A stretch of DNA of 64,000 nt from Petroclostridium xylanilyticum (GTDB taxonomy: Bacteria > Bacillota > Clostridia > SK-Y3): the NCBI RefSeq assembly GCF_002252565.1, contig NZ_NPML01000012.1:117835-181834 (forward strand). Reading direction: 5' to 3'. The position numbers and the translations under genes are program-made. Under the pieces are notes generated by a model that was given only the letters and a program-made list of their open reading frames with translations, was not told the DNA's origin and ran no database searches. This document shows positions 17,215 through 26,080 of the stretch, in pieces (the first letter of the stretch is position 1; each line of letters starts with the position of its first letter).

Positions 17215-18099
17215 TTACCTCGTACTTTTCTCTAATAACGCTCCTAGTTCACTTTTATTAAAATGATAAATTTTATTGCAAAAATGACAGGTAAGTTCTG
17301 CTTCTCCCTGTTCTTCTATTATATCTTCCAGTTCTTTTTTCCCCAGACTGATGAGGGCACGTTCTATCCTTTCCCGTGAACATCCGCATTCATATCTGGT
17401 ATCTATCTTTTCAGAAATATTCCATTCAAAATCTTTAAGTATTTTTCCCAATATATCTTCGGCATTCATACCTTCTGATACCATACTGGTAACAGGTGAA
17501 AGTTGTGAGATAACATTTTCCAGTTTTTCGGCAACTTTATCATCAGCCTCCGGCATTAATTGTATAATAAAACCCCCGGACGCTTTAACAGACAAATCAA
17601 CATCCACCAGTACTCCTAATGCAACTGCTGAAGGAGTCTGTTCTGATCTTGCATAATACAGTGTTAAATCTTCAGCTATTTCCCCGGTTGCCAGAGGTAC
17701 TTGTCCTACATAGGGTTCCTTTAGGCCTAAATCCCGTATAACACTTAGATATCCATTGCGGCCTATTGCTCCTCCAACATCTAATTTACCATTAGGTTTT
17801 AAAGGTAATTCCACATGAGGATGATGTACATAGCCTTTGACATTTGCCCTGGAATCTGCAACAGCTACAACTCCTCCCAGCGGACCGTCACCTTTGATTT
17901 GAATAGTAAGTATATCCTGTTCGCCTTTTAACATGGCACCCATCATGGCAGCGGCAGTAAGTGTTCTTCCTAATGCCGCAGTTGCAATAGGATAGGTATT
18001 GTGTATTTTTTGTGCTTCATTTACTAGATTGGTAGTAATTGCTGCAAAAGCTCTAATTGTACCATCCGTTGATAATGCTCTAACAATATGATCAGGCAT
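17215..18099 (-). CDS. hslO: redox-regulated chaperone Hsp33
   Basis: Hsp33 is a cytoplasmic holdase switched on when oxidants release zinc from its C-terminal cysteines. The protein is 294 residues. The N-terminal substrate-binding domain includes the family motifs LGRTLTAAAMMG and KGDGPLGG, and the C-terminal zinc centre has the expected CGC near residue 238 and CHFC near residue 271. The ATG at 18099 follows GGAGGGA. It is not obviously part of an operon: the cold-shock terminator precedes it and the repeat-filled gap to the tRNA cluster follows. Confidence 0.95.
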   Translation of the reverse strand: MPDHIVRALSTDGTIRAFAAITTNLVNEAQKIHNTYPIATAALGRTLTAAAMMGAMLKGEQDILTIQIKGDGPLGGVVAVADSRANVKGYVHHPHVELPLKPNGKLDVGGAIGRNGYLSVIRDLGLKEPYVGQVPLATGEIAEDLTLYYARSEQTPSAVALGVLVDVDLSVKASGGFIIQLMPEADDKVAEKLENVISQLSPVTSMVSEGMNAEDILGKILKDFEWNISEKIDTRYECGCSRERIERALISLGKKELEDIIEEQGEAELTCHFCNKIYHFNKSELGALLEKSTR

Positions 18100-18123
18100 G
18101 ATTGTCCCTCCAGTCCCTATTCG

Positions 18124-18187
18124 TGCTGAGTGAGGAATGGTAAATATATCGCTAATTACTGCCCACTATCCACTCCTCACTATTTTA
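18124..18187. repeat. AGTGAGG/CACTCC heptamer inverted repeat
   Basis: The left arm GCTGAGTGAGGAATGGTAAAT faces a right arm of tandem CACTATC, CACTCCT, CACTATT units. Related arrays lie near 13.55, 36.17 and 48.85 kb and at the end of ispF. Confidence 0.7.
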
Positions 18188-18192
18188 GTATT

Positions 18193-18234
18193 AAAAAATC
18201 CCCTGTACAATTATAAATTATACGGGGGATTTTT
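18193..18234 (-). terminator. intrinsic terminator of the cold-shock gene
   Basis: AAAAATCCCC...TGTA and TATACGGGGGATTTTT form a stem of about 15 bp with an A+T loop; reading leftwards it ends in a T run. Confidence 0.8.
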
Positions 18235-18297
18235 GGCTACTTTATTTTTTCATTATCGAACATATATATGATAAACTCTAACGTATTTCTAGAATAA

Positions 18298-18498
18298 TTA
18301 TACCCTAGTTACATTAGCAGCTTGAGGTCCTTTTGCTCCTTCGATAACTTCAAATTGTACATTCATTCCTTCTTCAAGGGTCTTGTAGCCCTCCATATTA
18401 ATTGCTGAGAAATGTACAAATACGTCTGTTCCAGCTTCACTTTCAATAAATCCATAACCCTTCTCAGCATTAAACCATTTTACTTTACCTTTTTGCAT
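18298..18498 (-). CDS. csp: cold-shock domain protein
   Basis: This 66-residue single-domain protein binds single-stranded RNA and DNA and acts as an RNA chaperone. It shows [19 protein letters not shown] with the RNP1 motif (KGYGFIE) and VFVHFSAI (RNP2), matching Csp proteins end to end. AGGAGG precedes the ATG by 9 nt. The gene has its own promoter at 18561-18589, a leader hairpin at 18529-18553 and its own terminator, so it is monocistronic. Confidence 0.97.
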   Translation of the reverse strand: MQKGKVKWFNAEKGYGFIESEAGTDVFVHFSAINMEGYKTLEEGMNVQFEVIEGAKGPQAANVTRV

Positions 18499-18528
18499 TT
18501 AAAAAATACCTCCTAAAACTTTATGACT

Positions 18529-18553
18529 GTAGTTAAAAAATTCCTTTAACTAC
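18529..18553 (-). promoter_or_regulatory. 5' leader hairpin of the cold-shock gene
   Basis: GTAGTTAAA and TTTTAACTAC pair around a short loop in the untranslated leader, about 30 nt before the start codon. Leaders of csp genes often fold in a temperature-dependent way; that role is inferred here. Confidence 0.5.
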
Positions 18554-18560
18554 TTTCTAC

Positions 18561-18589
18561 AGTCTACCATACAGTGATACCTTTGTCAA
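18561..18589 (-). promoter_or_regulatory. sigma-A-type promoter of the cold-shock gene
   Basis: On the minus strand a consensus TTGACA (18584-18589) is followed after exactly 17 bp by TAGACT (18561-18566). The -35 box overlaps the last codons of the methyltransferase gene. Confidence 0.8.
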
Positions 18590-19335
18590 TCACTTCGTTT
18601 GGCTATAAAGAAGACCCTTTCGCTGTTTTCCAACGGCTTATTAAAAGTAAATTGTTCATAGGCATCTAAAAATTCTAATCCAGCCTCTTTTAGACATTCC
18701 TTAATGGTAGAAATACTGTATGCTCTTTCCTGGTGAATTTCATCCACTCTGCTGTATTTTTCTCCCTCTTTTACAAAAAAAGTAAGATAAAATTCACATA
18801 TTTCAGTTTTTTTGTTAAAATTATTTTCCCACACATAAAAAATTTCATTCTCATCTACAACAAATGTATTATTTCCTAAAATCTTCTTTAACTTATAATA
18901 AGAATTTGTATCAAAAATAAATAATCCCCCAGGGTTGAGATAATTTCTTACCAATTTAAACATTTTGATTAGCTCTTTTTCTTGCAAAATATAATTAACG
19001 CTATCCATCAAGCAAAGGATAACATCAACTGTACCGTACAATTCAAACTCTGTCATATCCTGATGAAGATATAAAATGTCTAAATCCATTTCTTTTGCTT
19101 TAGGCACAGCTACATTTAACATGTCCTCAGATATGTCTATGCCTATCATATCATAACCCCGCCGGGCCATTCTTGTGCAGATATTTCCTGTTCCACAGGC
19201 CAATTCCAGAACAAGATTAGGTTTCACATTATATTTTTTAAATATTGCTTCGATGTAATCCACCCACTGAGCATAGTCGACATCATACATCAGCCTGTCA
19301 TATATATATGCAAATCCTGAATAACTTGTTGTCAT
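18586..19335 (-). CDS. class I SAM-dependent methyltransferase
   Basis: The 249-residue protein has a Rossmann-type S-adenosylmethionine site: motif I LVLELACGTGNICTRMA at about residues 41-57, MIGIDISEDML for motif II, and VDVILCLMDSVNYI. The C-terminal half is a beta-rich insertion seen in methyltransferases close to YqeM/Methyltransf_25 families. The substrate is not evident. Its ATG overlaps the stop of the YerC-type gene by 4 bp, so the two are translationally coupled. The csp promoter is embedded at its 3' end. Confidence 0.88.
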   Translation of the reverse strand: MTTSYSGFAYIYDRLMYDVDYAQWVDYIEAIFKKYNVKPNLVLELACGTGNICTRMARRGYDMIGIDISEDMLNVAVPKAKEMDLDILYLHQDMTEFELYGTVDVILCLMDSVNYILQEKELIKMFKLVRNYLNPGGLFIFDTNSYYKLKKILGNNTFVVDENEIFYVWENNFNKKTEICEFYLTFFVKEGEKYSRVDEIHQERAYSISTIKECLKEAGLEFLDAYEQFTFNKPLENSERVFFIAKRSD

Positions 19336-19640
19336 TTGTTCTCCCCAGCATTCTCACCAGATATTCTTTCCAGCACCGTTTTATAGCCATCAGCCCCATA
19401 GTTTAGACAGCGGTTTACCCGGCTGATGGTAGCCGTACTGGCTCCGGTTTTATTTACGATATCGGTATATACATGGTGCTCTTTCAACATTTTTGCTACC
19501 TGCAGCCGCTGGGCCATTGCTTTTATTTCAGAAATAGTACATAAGTCCTCAAAAAAATTGTAACATTCTTCAATATCTTTTAAAGTAAGAATGGCTTTAA
19601 AGAGTTCATCGGTATGCTCATCTCTAATTTTTGAGTTCAT
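19332..19640 (-). CDS. YerC/YecD-type TrpR-superfamily regulator
   Basis: This 102-residue protein contains the TrpR-like helix-turn-helix, with LCTISEIKAMAQRLQVAKML and GASTATISRVNRCLNYG matching the YerC/YecD family (TIGR02531 type). Members are presumed DNA-binding regulators of unknown target; YerC of Bacillus has been linked to membrane-lipid or repair neighbours only by context. It lies 5 bp after the DUF89 gene and overlaps the methyltransferase start by 4 bp, so three genes form one unit. Confidence 0.88.
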   Translation of the reverse strand: MNSKIRDEHTDELFKAILTLKDIEECYNFFEDLCTISEIKAMAQRLQVAKMLKEHHVYTDIVNKTGASTATISRVNRCLNYGADGYKTVLERISGENAGENK

Positions 19641-19645
19641 TTACA

Positions 19646-20512
19646 TCACCGCACCTTATTTCTTATAAATAATGTATTGCCTAGCTTGGCTCCGGCACAC
19701 GCACCAACCAAGTCACATTTTGCCCTTAGTACAAAAAAAGTCTTATCTCCTGCCAGACTGCTTCCTTCGAGAGATTCAAAGTTCGCCTGTCCTTTCGAAA
19801 TGACTATATCCGCTTCTTCAAATTGGTCTAAAAATTCTTTAGAACACCTATCGATATAAACACCCATAAAGTTGCTGCCATTGGTAATTACCTTTGCAAG
19901 TTCTATCATACCAACCTCAACCGCATCAATCATGGTAGAATCATTTAAAATAGGTCCTCCCTTTACAGCATATATAATTTCCTGGGCATACTTCTTTAAC
20001 TGCAATACTAAAAGCTTATCAAATACAATCTCCCCACTATTATCACCAAGAATCAGTATTTTTTTACATGTAGCAAGCTTCTGTTTAAAATCGTCATAGT
20101 CGCACAAGTCAAATTCTTTATCGGTAATTTCCCTTAAAGCCGCATGAATATCAAAATCCGGCATAATGCCCATATCTATTACATTTCCGGCTACTGCCAC
20201 CTTAAATGCTGTCAGCAGAGGATCTGTGGAATTATTAATAATGCCTTCCACCTTATCATACAAGCTGAATGCCAGCCTGTTGGATTCCTCTTTAGCCTGT
20301 CTGAACGGATCTTCCATATCCATTGCTTTATATGCTTCCAGCAATACAATAGATGAATTCTCAGCGGGTGAAGCATTGATGTCCAATGTAGGAATAATTT
20401 TAATCACCTGGTTTATCACTTCATTATATTTTTCTTTAGGATAATTTGCAGCTTTTAATGTAGATATGACCTGTTTTAAATAACAGGGTACACATTCTAT
20501 TTCAACTTTCAT
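19646..20512 (-). CDS. DUF89 / damage-control phosphatase (ARMT1-like) protein
   Basis: DUF89 proteins are metal-dependent phosphatases that remove damaged or unwanted sugar phosphates and related metabolites. The 288-residue protein starts MKVEIECVPCYLKQV, a subfamily with an N-terminal CxxC, and has the metal-site motif LGDNSGEIVFDKLL near residue 150 and SKGQANFESL near residue 240. The ATG at 20512 is preferred because AGAGG lies 7 nt upstream; the frame to 20542 lacks such a site. It heads the unit with the YerC-type and methyltransferase genes. The physiological substrate is unknown. Confidence 0.85.
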   Translation of the reverse strand: MKVEIECVPCYLKQVISTLKAANYPKEKYNEVINQVIKIIPTLDINASPAENSSIVLLEAYKAMDMEDPFRQAKEESNRLAFSLYDKVEGIINNSTDPLLTAFKVAVAGNVIDMGIMPDFDIHAALREITDKEFDLCDYDDFKQKLATCKKILILGDNSGEIVFDKLLVLQLKKYAQEIIYAVKGGPILNDSTMIDAVEVGMIELAKVITNGSNFMGVYIDRCSKEFLDQFEEADIVISKGQANFESLEGSSLAGDKTFFVLRAKCDLVGACAGAKLGNTLFIRNKVR

Positions 20513-20604
20513 ACTTTGACCTCTTTCTATATAATCATTCACGGTCTACAGATTCCTACCCACTACGAGATATTTTATCACACTAAAGTATTAAAGTAAA
20601 TATA

Positions 20605-22791
20605 CTACTCTTTCGTCAAATTCGCAAATGCAGCCATCAAATTTTTAGTCCCGATGCTTTCAAATGCAATTTCTAATTTTACATCATTTCCTATAGGCTG
20701 CGCACCTATCACCATGCCTTTACCGAATTTCCTGTGGATTACAATGTCTCCAACATTAAAATCCAGTGATGCTTTTTCAGGTTTTGTCAGGGTATTGCCA
20801 AGGATACTGCTTTTAGGAATCGTCGGTGTTTTTGTAACCGTATTGCTTTGCTTAAATTCAGTCTCCGGTTTTCCTTCCAGCAACTCACCAGGAATTTCTT
20901 CCACAAACCTTGAAAGGCGGTTGTACATGGTGCTTCCAAATAAAGTCCTGCGAAACGCATGAGTTATATACAGCTGTTCCTGCGCCCGGGTAATGCCTAC
21001 ATAGCACAGTCTTCTCTCTTCCTCCAACTCACTTTCATCCATGCTTGAACGATAACCGGGGAATATGCCCTCTTCCATGCCGCACAGGAATACTACCGGA
21101 AATTCCAGTCCTTTTGCACTATGCAAGGTCATAAGTACTACTGCATCCTGCTCTTCATCATAATTGTCAATATCCGATACCAGGGACACTTCTTCCAAAA
21201 AAGCCTCCAATGTCTTTTGTTCGGAATTATTTTCAAATTCCATGGCAATGGAGATAAACTCTTTCAGGTTTTCTATCCTTGTCTGAGCCTCAATGGTTTC
21301 TTCCCGTTCCAGAGCCTCCAAATAACCTGTCTTCTCCAATACTTTATTGACTAACTGGGTAACAGTCAGCTCATCTTTTTCAGCTCTTAACGAGTTTATT
21401 AAATGTACAAAATCCATCAGCTTGGCTGATGCTCTTGTTAAAGCAGATATGCTGTCTGCATTGGAGATAGTAGCAAAAATACTTGTCTCTCTCTCATTTG
21501 CGATTTCTTCAGCATTTTCAATTGTAGTTTTACCTATTCCTCTTTTGGGTTCGTTAATAATTCGTTTAAGGCTTATATTATCCATCGGATTTTGTATAAC
21601 CCTCAAATATGCAATCAAATCTTTAATTTCTTTTCTATCATAGAATCTTAAACCACCCAATACTCTATAAGGAATTGCTTCCCTTAGCAGCATATCTTCT
21701 ATTACACGGGACTGGGCATTCATTCTATACAGGACTGCAAAATCAGAATATTTACGCCCCTTTTGTCCCCTCAATTTTTCAATTTCCTGTGCTATAAACA
21801 ATCCTTCCTCATGCTCATTTTCTGCACCGAACAAACGAATCATATCACCGGTTTCATTTTGCGTCCAGAGGTTTTTCCCCTTACGCCCATAGTTATTTTT
21901 TATTACATGGTTGGCAGCATTTAATATATTCTTTGTAGAACGGTAATTCTGTTCCAATTTTATGGACGTGGCATCCTTGAATTCTTTTTCAAAATCCAGT
22001 ATATTTCGTATGTTAGCCCCTCTAAACTTATATATGCTCTGGTCGTCATCCCCTACAACACACAAATTGCGGTGTTTTTGCGCCAGAAGACTGACCAGCA
22101 TATATTGAGAGGTATTCGTATCCTGGTATTCATCCACCAGGATGTATTGAAATTTTCTCTGATAGTACTCCAGGACATCAGAATTTTCATTGAACAACAT
22201 AACAGTATTCATAATGATATCGTCAAAATCCAGCGCATTGTTTTGACGGAGTTTCTTCTGGTATAAAGTATAGATAGCAGCTATCTTGCTCATCCTAAAG
22301 TCACCTTCATAAACTGCAGTAAAGGTCTTCGGGTCCATGAGCTCATCTTTTGCCTTGCTAATCTCTGCCAAAACACTTCTAGGAGGAAAGTTGTCGTCAT
22401 TTAGCCTTAACTCTTTTAAACAATCCTTTACTACCGTTTGCTGGTCCGCATAATCAAAAATAACAAAACTTCTATCATAACCCAATCGTTCAATATCCCT
22501 TCTCAATATTCTTACACAGGCTGAATGAAAAGTGCTAACCCACATGTCATTTACCTGTTCCCCTACGAGGCGCTCCAGACGTTCCTTCATTTCCCTGGCC
22601 GCTTTGTTGGTAAAAGTAATGGCCAGTATACTCCAGGGAGCTACTTTTTTTTCCTGTATCAAATAGGCAATTCTATAGGTAAGTACTCTTGTTTTTCCGC
22701 TTCCTGCTCCCGCTAAAATAAGGAGAGGCCCTTCAGTACATAAAACCGCTTCTTTTTGTTTATTGTTTAAACCTTCCAGTAATTGCTGCAT
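20605..22791 (-). CDS. pcrA: ATP-dependent DNA helicase PcrA (UvrD/Rep family)
   Basis: PcrA is a 3'-5' superfamily 1A helicase needed for repair, plasmid rolling-circle replication and removal of stalled RNA polymerase. Motifs in order are the Q motif (LNNKQKEAV), Walker A LAGAGSGKT, Walker B VDEYQDTN, GDDDQSIYKFRGA, EQNYRST, VVLMTLHSAKGLEF and YVGITRAQ. The C-terminal Tudor-like domain (FNVGDIVIHRKFGKGMV) that contacts RNA polymerase is present. The ATG at 22791 (728 residues) is chosen over a GTG at 22800 because GGGTGG lies 5 nt before it. No pcrB or ligA is adjacent. Confidence 0.96.
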   Translation of the reverse strand: MQQLLEGLNNKQKEAVLCTEGPLLILAGAGSGKTRVLTYRIAYLIQEKKVAPWSILAITFTNKAAREMKERLERLVGEQVNDMWVSTFHSACVRILRRDIERLGYDRSFVIFDYADQQTVVKDCLKELRLNDDNFPPRSVLAEISKAKDELMDPKTFTAVYEGDFRMSKIAAIYTLYQKKLRQNNALDFDDIIMNTVMLFNENSDVLEYYQRKFQYILVDEYQDTNTSQYMLVSLLAQKHRNLCVVGDDDQSIYKFRGANIRNILDFEKEFKDATSIKLEQNYRSTKNILNAANHVIKNNYGRKGKNLWTQNETGDMIRLFGAENEHEEGLFIAQEIEKLRGQKGRKYSDFAVLYRMNAQSRVIEDMLLREAIPYRVLGGLRFYDRKEIKDLIAYLRVIQNPMDNISLKRIINEPKRGIGKTTIENAEEIANERETSIFATISNADSISALTRASAKLMDFVHLINSLRAEKDELTVTQLVNKVLEKTGYLEALEREETIEAQTRIENLKEFISIAMEFENNSEQKTLEAFLEEVSLVSDIDNYDEEQDAVVLMTLHSAKGLEFPVVFLCGMEEGIFPGYRSSMDESELEEERRLCYVGITRAQEQLYITHAFRRTLFGSTMYNRLSRFVEEIPGELLEGKPETEFKQSNTVTKTPTIPKSSILGNTLTKPEKASLDFNVGDIVIHRKFGKGMVIGAQPIGNDVKLEIAFESIGTKNLMAAFANLTKE

Positions 22792-22991
22792 GTCTTCCAC
22801 CCTTTCAAACTAAATGCATGTCCATTCTTTACTTTTTATATATTATCATAGATTATGGGTCAAAAAAACCTTTATCTAATGTTTTTTATGTGTCAATTTT
22901 AACAGTTAATGAATATATTATATTGAAAAACTTTATGTTTACACAAAAAATCTTTTTGTGTAGCTATCTAAATCAAAGGGAGGAATTTTTT

Positions 22992-23162
22992 ATGTTAACC
23001 ACAAAGCATACTCATTCACTCAGGTCTACTACCTCTGAATCTAATGGACACTATCATCTAATTACAGGAAGAACTTTACCTGAATACAAATTAGATAGTC
23101 ACAAACACAGGATAGCAGGGGTGGTAGAAGGGGAAGAAAGATTCATTAAAGAAAAACAATAA
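22992..23162 (+). CDS. small His-rich YmaF-like protein
   Basis: The 56-residue product begins MLTTKHTHSLRSTTSESNGH and has spaced histidine pairs (HTH, HYH, HKH), a pattern like the repeats of the Bacillus YmaF family, whose function is unknown. The histidines might bind a metal. GGGAGGA lies 6 nt before the ATG and a hairpin terminator follows the stop codon by 2 bp, which together make a strong case for a real gene although it is short. It stands alone on the plus strand between pcrA and the mannanase operon. Confidence 0.75.
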   Translation: MLTTKHTHSLRSTTSESNGHYHLITGRTLPEYKLDSHKHRIAGVVEGEERFIKEKQ

Positions 23163-23164
23163 TA

Positions 23165-23186
23165 GCATAGAGTATATTCTCTATGC
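23165..23186. terminator. hairpin terminator after the YmaF-like gene
   Basis: GCATAGAG and CTCTATGC form a perfect 8-bp stem with a 6-nt loop, followed by CATTATTGTTTG. It could also serve the minus-strand mannanase gene ending at 23247. Confidence 0.65.
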
Positions 23187-23246
23187 CATTATTGTTTGAA
23201 TTACTTATTTATTGAATTTTTATATTCTATCTCTATCCTCAGCCTG

Positions 23247-24251
23247 TCAGCTTTGACCAACGTAATCTCTCAAGTTGGGCAATTGGTCCAGAGTAATTAC
23301 GTACGGGTGATGAAACACCTTTTTTATATGTTCCTCATTATTCCATTCCTCATCGGTAATAAATTCACCCCACCAGGTACAGAACCAAAGCCATCCGGCC
23401 TTCTCACCCACAAGCCGATCAGGATCGGGGATTCCACCGTTCTCCGGCATGGTGATAAGTTTCCTTTCTCCTGCAAACGATACCAGCTCTTTAAACCCTT
23501 CAATATTGGGATTGTAGTCTCCTTTTTCATAGTATTTGTCAATACCGACAATATCTACGTAATCGTCTCCCGGATACCAGTCTTTTGCCAGGCCATTGCC
23601 GGTAAAAGTCCAAACCCAGATCAGATTGTTTAATTTATATTGGTTTATAAAAAGGTCATACATCAGCCAGTACAGTTCCTTGCAGGGTTCAGCTCCTTGA
23701 GCTCCCCACCAAAACCAGCCGCCGTCCGCTTCATGCAGGGGTCTCCAAAGAACAGGGACATGAGCGTCTCTGAGCCTTGCCAGTTCTCCTGCTATAATAT
23801 CAAGATCATTCATCAGCGCTTGATTTTCCTTTGTTCCGAATTTTAAAGCTTTTGTCAGATCAAAGGAAGTCTCCTTCGTATAAAAACTTTTACTGCCGGG
23901 ATTGCCACCTATCGGTGAATACCAATGCCAGCAAAGCGTAACAATCCCATTTTTGTTATTATACCAGTCCATGGCCCGTTCTGTAACATCATCCTTAAAG
24001 CCTTTCCATCCTTCAATATCCATTGATGAAGAATAATTAAGAAAATCCATACTCCGGATGGCCGGAAGCTTGCCGGTAAGTGCTTGAATACGGTCCAACT
24101 CGGACCTATACGGAAATTCCGCTTCATGCTGTCCCGAAAGAATGCGTTTACCGTAAATATCAATAAAATAGCTGATTAGCGCCATTGCTTCTTTTGAAGC
24201 ATCGGGATTGGCAAGCTTTGTAAGATGCTTTTTTGATATAATCTTTTCCAA
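23247..24251 (-). CDS. GH26 beta-mannanase-type hydrolase, cytoplasmic
   Basis: Family 26 glycosidases hydrolyse beta-1,4-mannan chains by a retaining mechanism. The acid/base Glu is in WRPLHEADGGWFWWG (about residue 174) and the nucleophile Glu in ITMPENGGIP (about residue 270). There is no signal peptide, so it should act on imported oligosaccharides. A TTG start at 24251 is preferred: GGAGG lies 8 nt before it, whereas the in-frame ATG at 24266 contains that GGAGG within its own second codon and has no site upstream. The product is 334 residues. It is the last gene of the ABC uptake operon. Confidence 0.88.
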   Translation of the reverse strand: MEKIISKKHLTKLANPDASKEAMALISYFIDIYGKRILSGQHEAEFPYRSELDRIQALTGKLPAIRSMDFLNYSSSMDIEGWKGFKDDVTERAMDWYNNKNGIVTLCWHWYSPIGGNPGSKSFYTKETSFDLTKALKFGTKENQALMNDLDIIAGELARLRDAHVPVLWRPLHEADGGWFWWGAQGAEPCKELYWLMYDLFINQYKLNNLIWVWTFTGNGLAKDWYPGDDYVDIVGIDKYYEKGDYNPNIEGFKELVSFAGERKLITMPENGGIPDPDRLVGEKAGWLWFCTWWGEFITDEEWNNEEHIKKVFHHPYVITLDQLPNLRDYVGQS

Positions 24252-24300
24252 TTGAAAAACCTCCATAAAGGTTACTTTTGAACTGCACAGTTCGAGAAAA

Positions 24301-26010
24301 CTATTTGTTCCACAGCTGGATCCTTTCTTTTAATAATTTATTGAATTCCTGTTCTAATTTTTGAGCACCCGCAGCTTTTAATTCAGCTAAAAACGCATCA
24401 TATGCTTTGTCAAAATCAGCTGGTTTTGCCAAAATGGCCTGAGGTAATCTTTTTTTCATGATATCTTCACACTTTGTAAAAATAACCTGCGCTTCCGAAT
24501 CTCCCGGCAAGTTAATCTGCCATGCGGCTCCCCATGGCTTTACAGGAAATTCATTCCTGGATGGGTATAAATCCATCCACATTTCAACACCATAAGCGGT
24601 CAATACTTCTTTCTCTATGTCTGTGTATCCTTCTTTAATGGTTTCTTTGGTAGTCGGAGTATATAATTGTCCTGTCTCATCCGTTGCACCCACTCCTCTT
24701 TCAGGAAACGGATAACCATAAACTCCAACACCGGTTTCTTTTGAGAAGTTCTTTTCTCGTCTTGCTCTCTTCTGTTCCTCTGTTAACACACGTTTTCCAT
24801 TAACAATATTATAGTGTACTCCTTCAATTCCCCAGTGTGTCAAAATCTGCCCTTCATCACTAGCTAGAAAATCAAAAAATTTGATTGCTCTTACAGGATC
24901 TTTAACAGTATTGGTAATGCCGATACCCCATCCTGCAGAATAACCTGGACTTTGGAATTCTTTGATTTTTATTCCTTCATTTAAAACAAGCGGATACATT
25001 CCATACATTCTCTCTTCTTTTCCGTCCTGCTTTAACGTCATTTCTGCATTCCAGTGATAATTCCAATACGCATCAGCCAATGCAAGAACTCTACCGGATG
25101 CAATTTTTGCAATATACTGGTCATATTTTTGAACAAAACTTTCCGGATCCAATAATCCAACGTTGTTCATATGATTGAGCCATCTGAAGTATTCCCGTTC
25201 TTCCGGTCTAAAGAAATGAAGAGTTGCTTCTTGAGTTTCCGGATCAACATACCAGTGTCCATCATCAGGCCCGCCGGTTGCAAATACTGCCGGATTTTCT
25301 ACTCCAATAAAAAGCCGCCAATCGTCTGCAATTAATGATAAAGGTATTGTAGGTTGTCCATCAATGGTGGGATGCTTTACCATATAAGCTTTAATTGCTT
25401 CTTCAAAATCTTTTAATGTTTTCAGTTTAGGGAAACCTAATTCTTTCACAACTGCATGCTGGAGCTGAAATCCTTTTTCCGGTTCCCATTTTTCTTCATA
25501 TACGCCATAGGTACCAAGGACATAAATTGATGGGTCTTCTAAACTATATCGAAGTCTTTTTAAATAATCGCCATATAGTTTTTTAATATTCGGGCCATGT
25601 TTTTCAATTAAATCATCTAACTTCAGAAATATTCCAGAGGAAATAAATTTTGTTTGACTTGTTTTCGCAAATATAAAATCCGGATATTCGCCACTGGCCA
25701 ACATAACTCCTATTTTTTGTTCCGGGTCTCCAACCGGATATTCAATCTTTAATGTAACTCCGGTTTTTTCCTTGATTTTTTGTGCTACCGGACTTTCAAA
25801 ATTTTCGTAGTTCTCATTTCTGTCGTAACAGAACATTGTAAATTCAATGGGCTCTAATTTTTCTTGTGTATCAGTCTTCTCTTCAGTTTGATTTTCTGCT
25901 TGCTTTGTATCATTTTGGGAGACTGCATCTTTTTTTTGACCACAGCCGGCCAACAATGAAAAACAAAGTACATAAACGAGAATAATACTTATTGTTTTTT
26001 TTACCTGCAT
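24301..26010 (-). CDS. extracellular solute-binding lipoprotein (CUT1/LplA type)
   Basis: This is the substrate-binding part of a carbohydrate ABC importer. A lipoprotein signal peptide ends in LLAGC with the lipidated Cys at 23, then a Lys/Gln/Glu/Thr-rich linker and a family 1 binding fold of about 530 residues; the total of 569 is typical for LplA-type proteins, which are longer than MalE. EFTMFCYDRNENYENFE and the C-terminal YDAFLAELKAAGAQKLEQEF are in keeping. It follows the two permease genes. The GH26 gene downstream suggests manno-oligosaccharides as substrate. Confidence 0.9.
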   Translation of the reverse strand: MQVKKTISIILVYVLCFSLLAGCGQKKDAVSQNDTKQAENQTEEKTDTQEKLEPIEFTMFCYDRNENYENFESPVAQKIKEKTGVTLKIEYPVGDPEQKIGVMLASGEYPDFIFAKTSQTKFISSGIFLKLDDLIEKHGPNIKKLYGDYLKRLRYSLEDPSIYVLGTYGVYEEKWEPEKGFQLQHAVVKELGFPKLKTLKDFEEAIKAYMVKHPTIDGQPTIPLSLIADDWRLFIGVENPAVFATGGPDDGHWYVDPETQEATLHFFRPEEREYFRWLNHMNNVGLLDPESFVQKYDQYIAKIASGRVLALADAYWNYHWNAEMTLKQDGKEERMYGMYPLVLNEGIKIKEFQSPGYSAGWGIGITNTVKDPVRAIKFFDFLASDEGQILTHWGIEGVHYNIVNGKRVLTEEQKRARREKNFSKETGVGVYGYPFPERGVGATDETGQLYTPTTKETIKEGYTDIEKEVLTAYGVEMWMDLYPSRNEFPVKPWGAAWQINLPGDSEAQVIFTKCEDIMKKRLPQAILAKPADFDKAYDAFLAELKAAGAQKLEQEFNKLLKERIQLWNK

Positions 26011-26080
26011 AATATGTACCTCCTAGCTTATTTTTTTGTATATGTTTGTATAACAAGGCGGTGCCTTGCTGATACCATCA

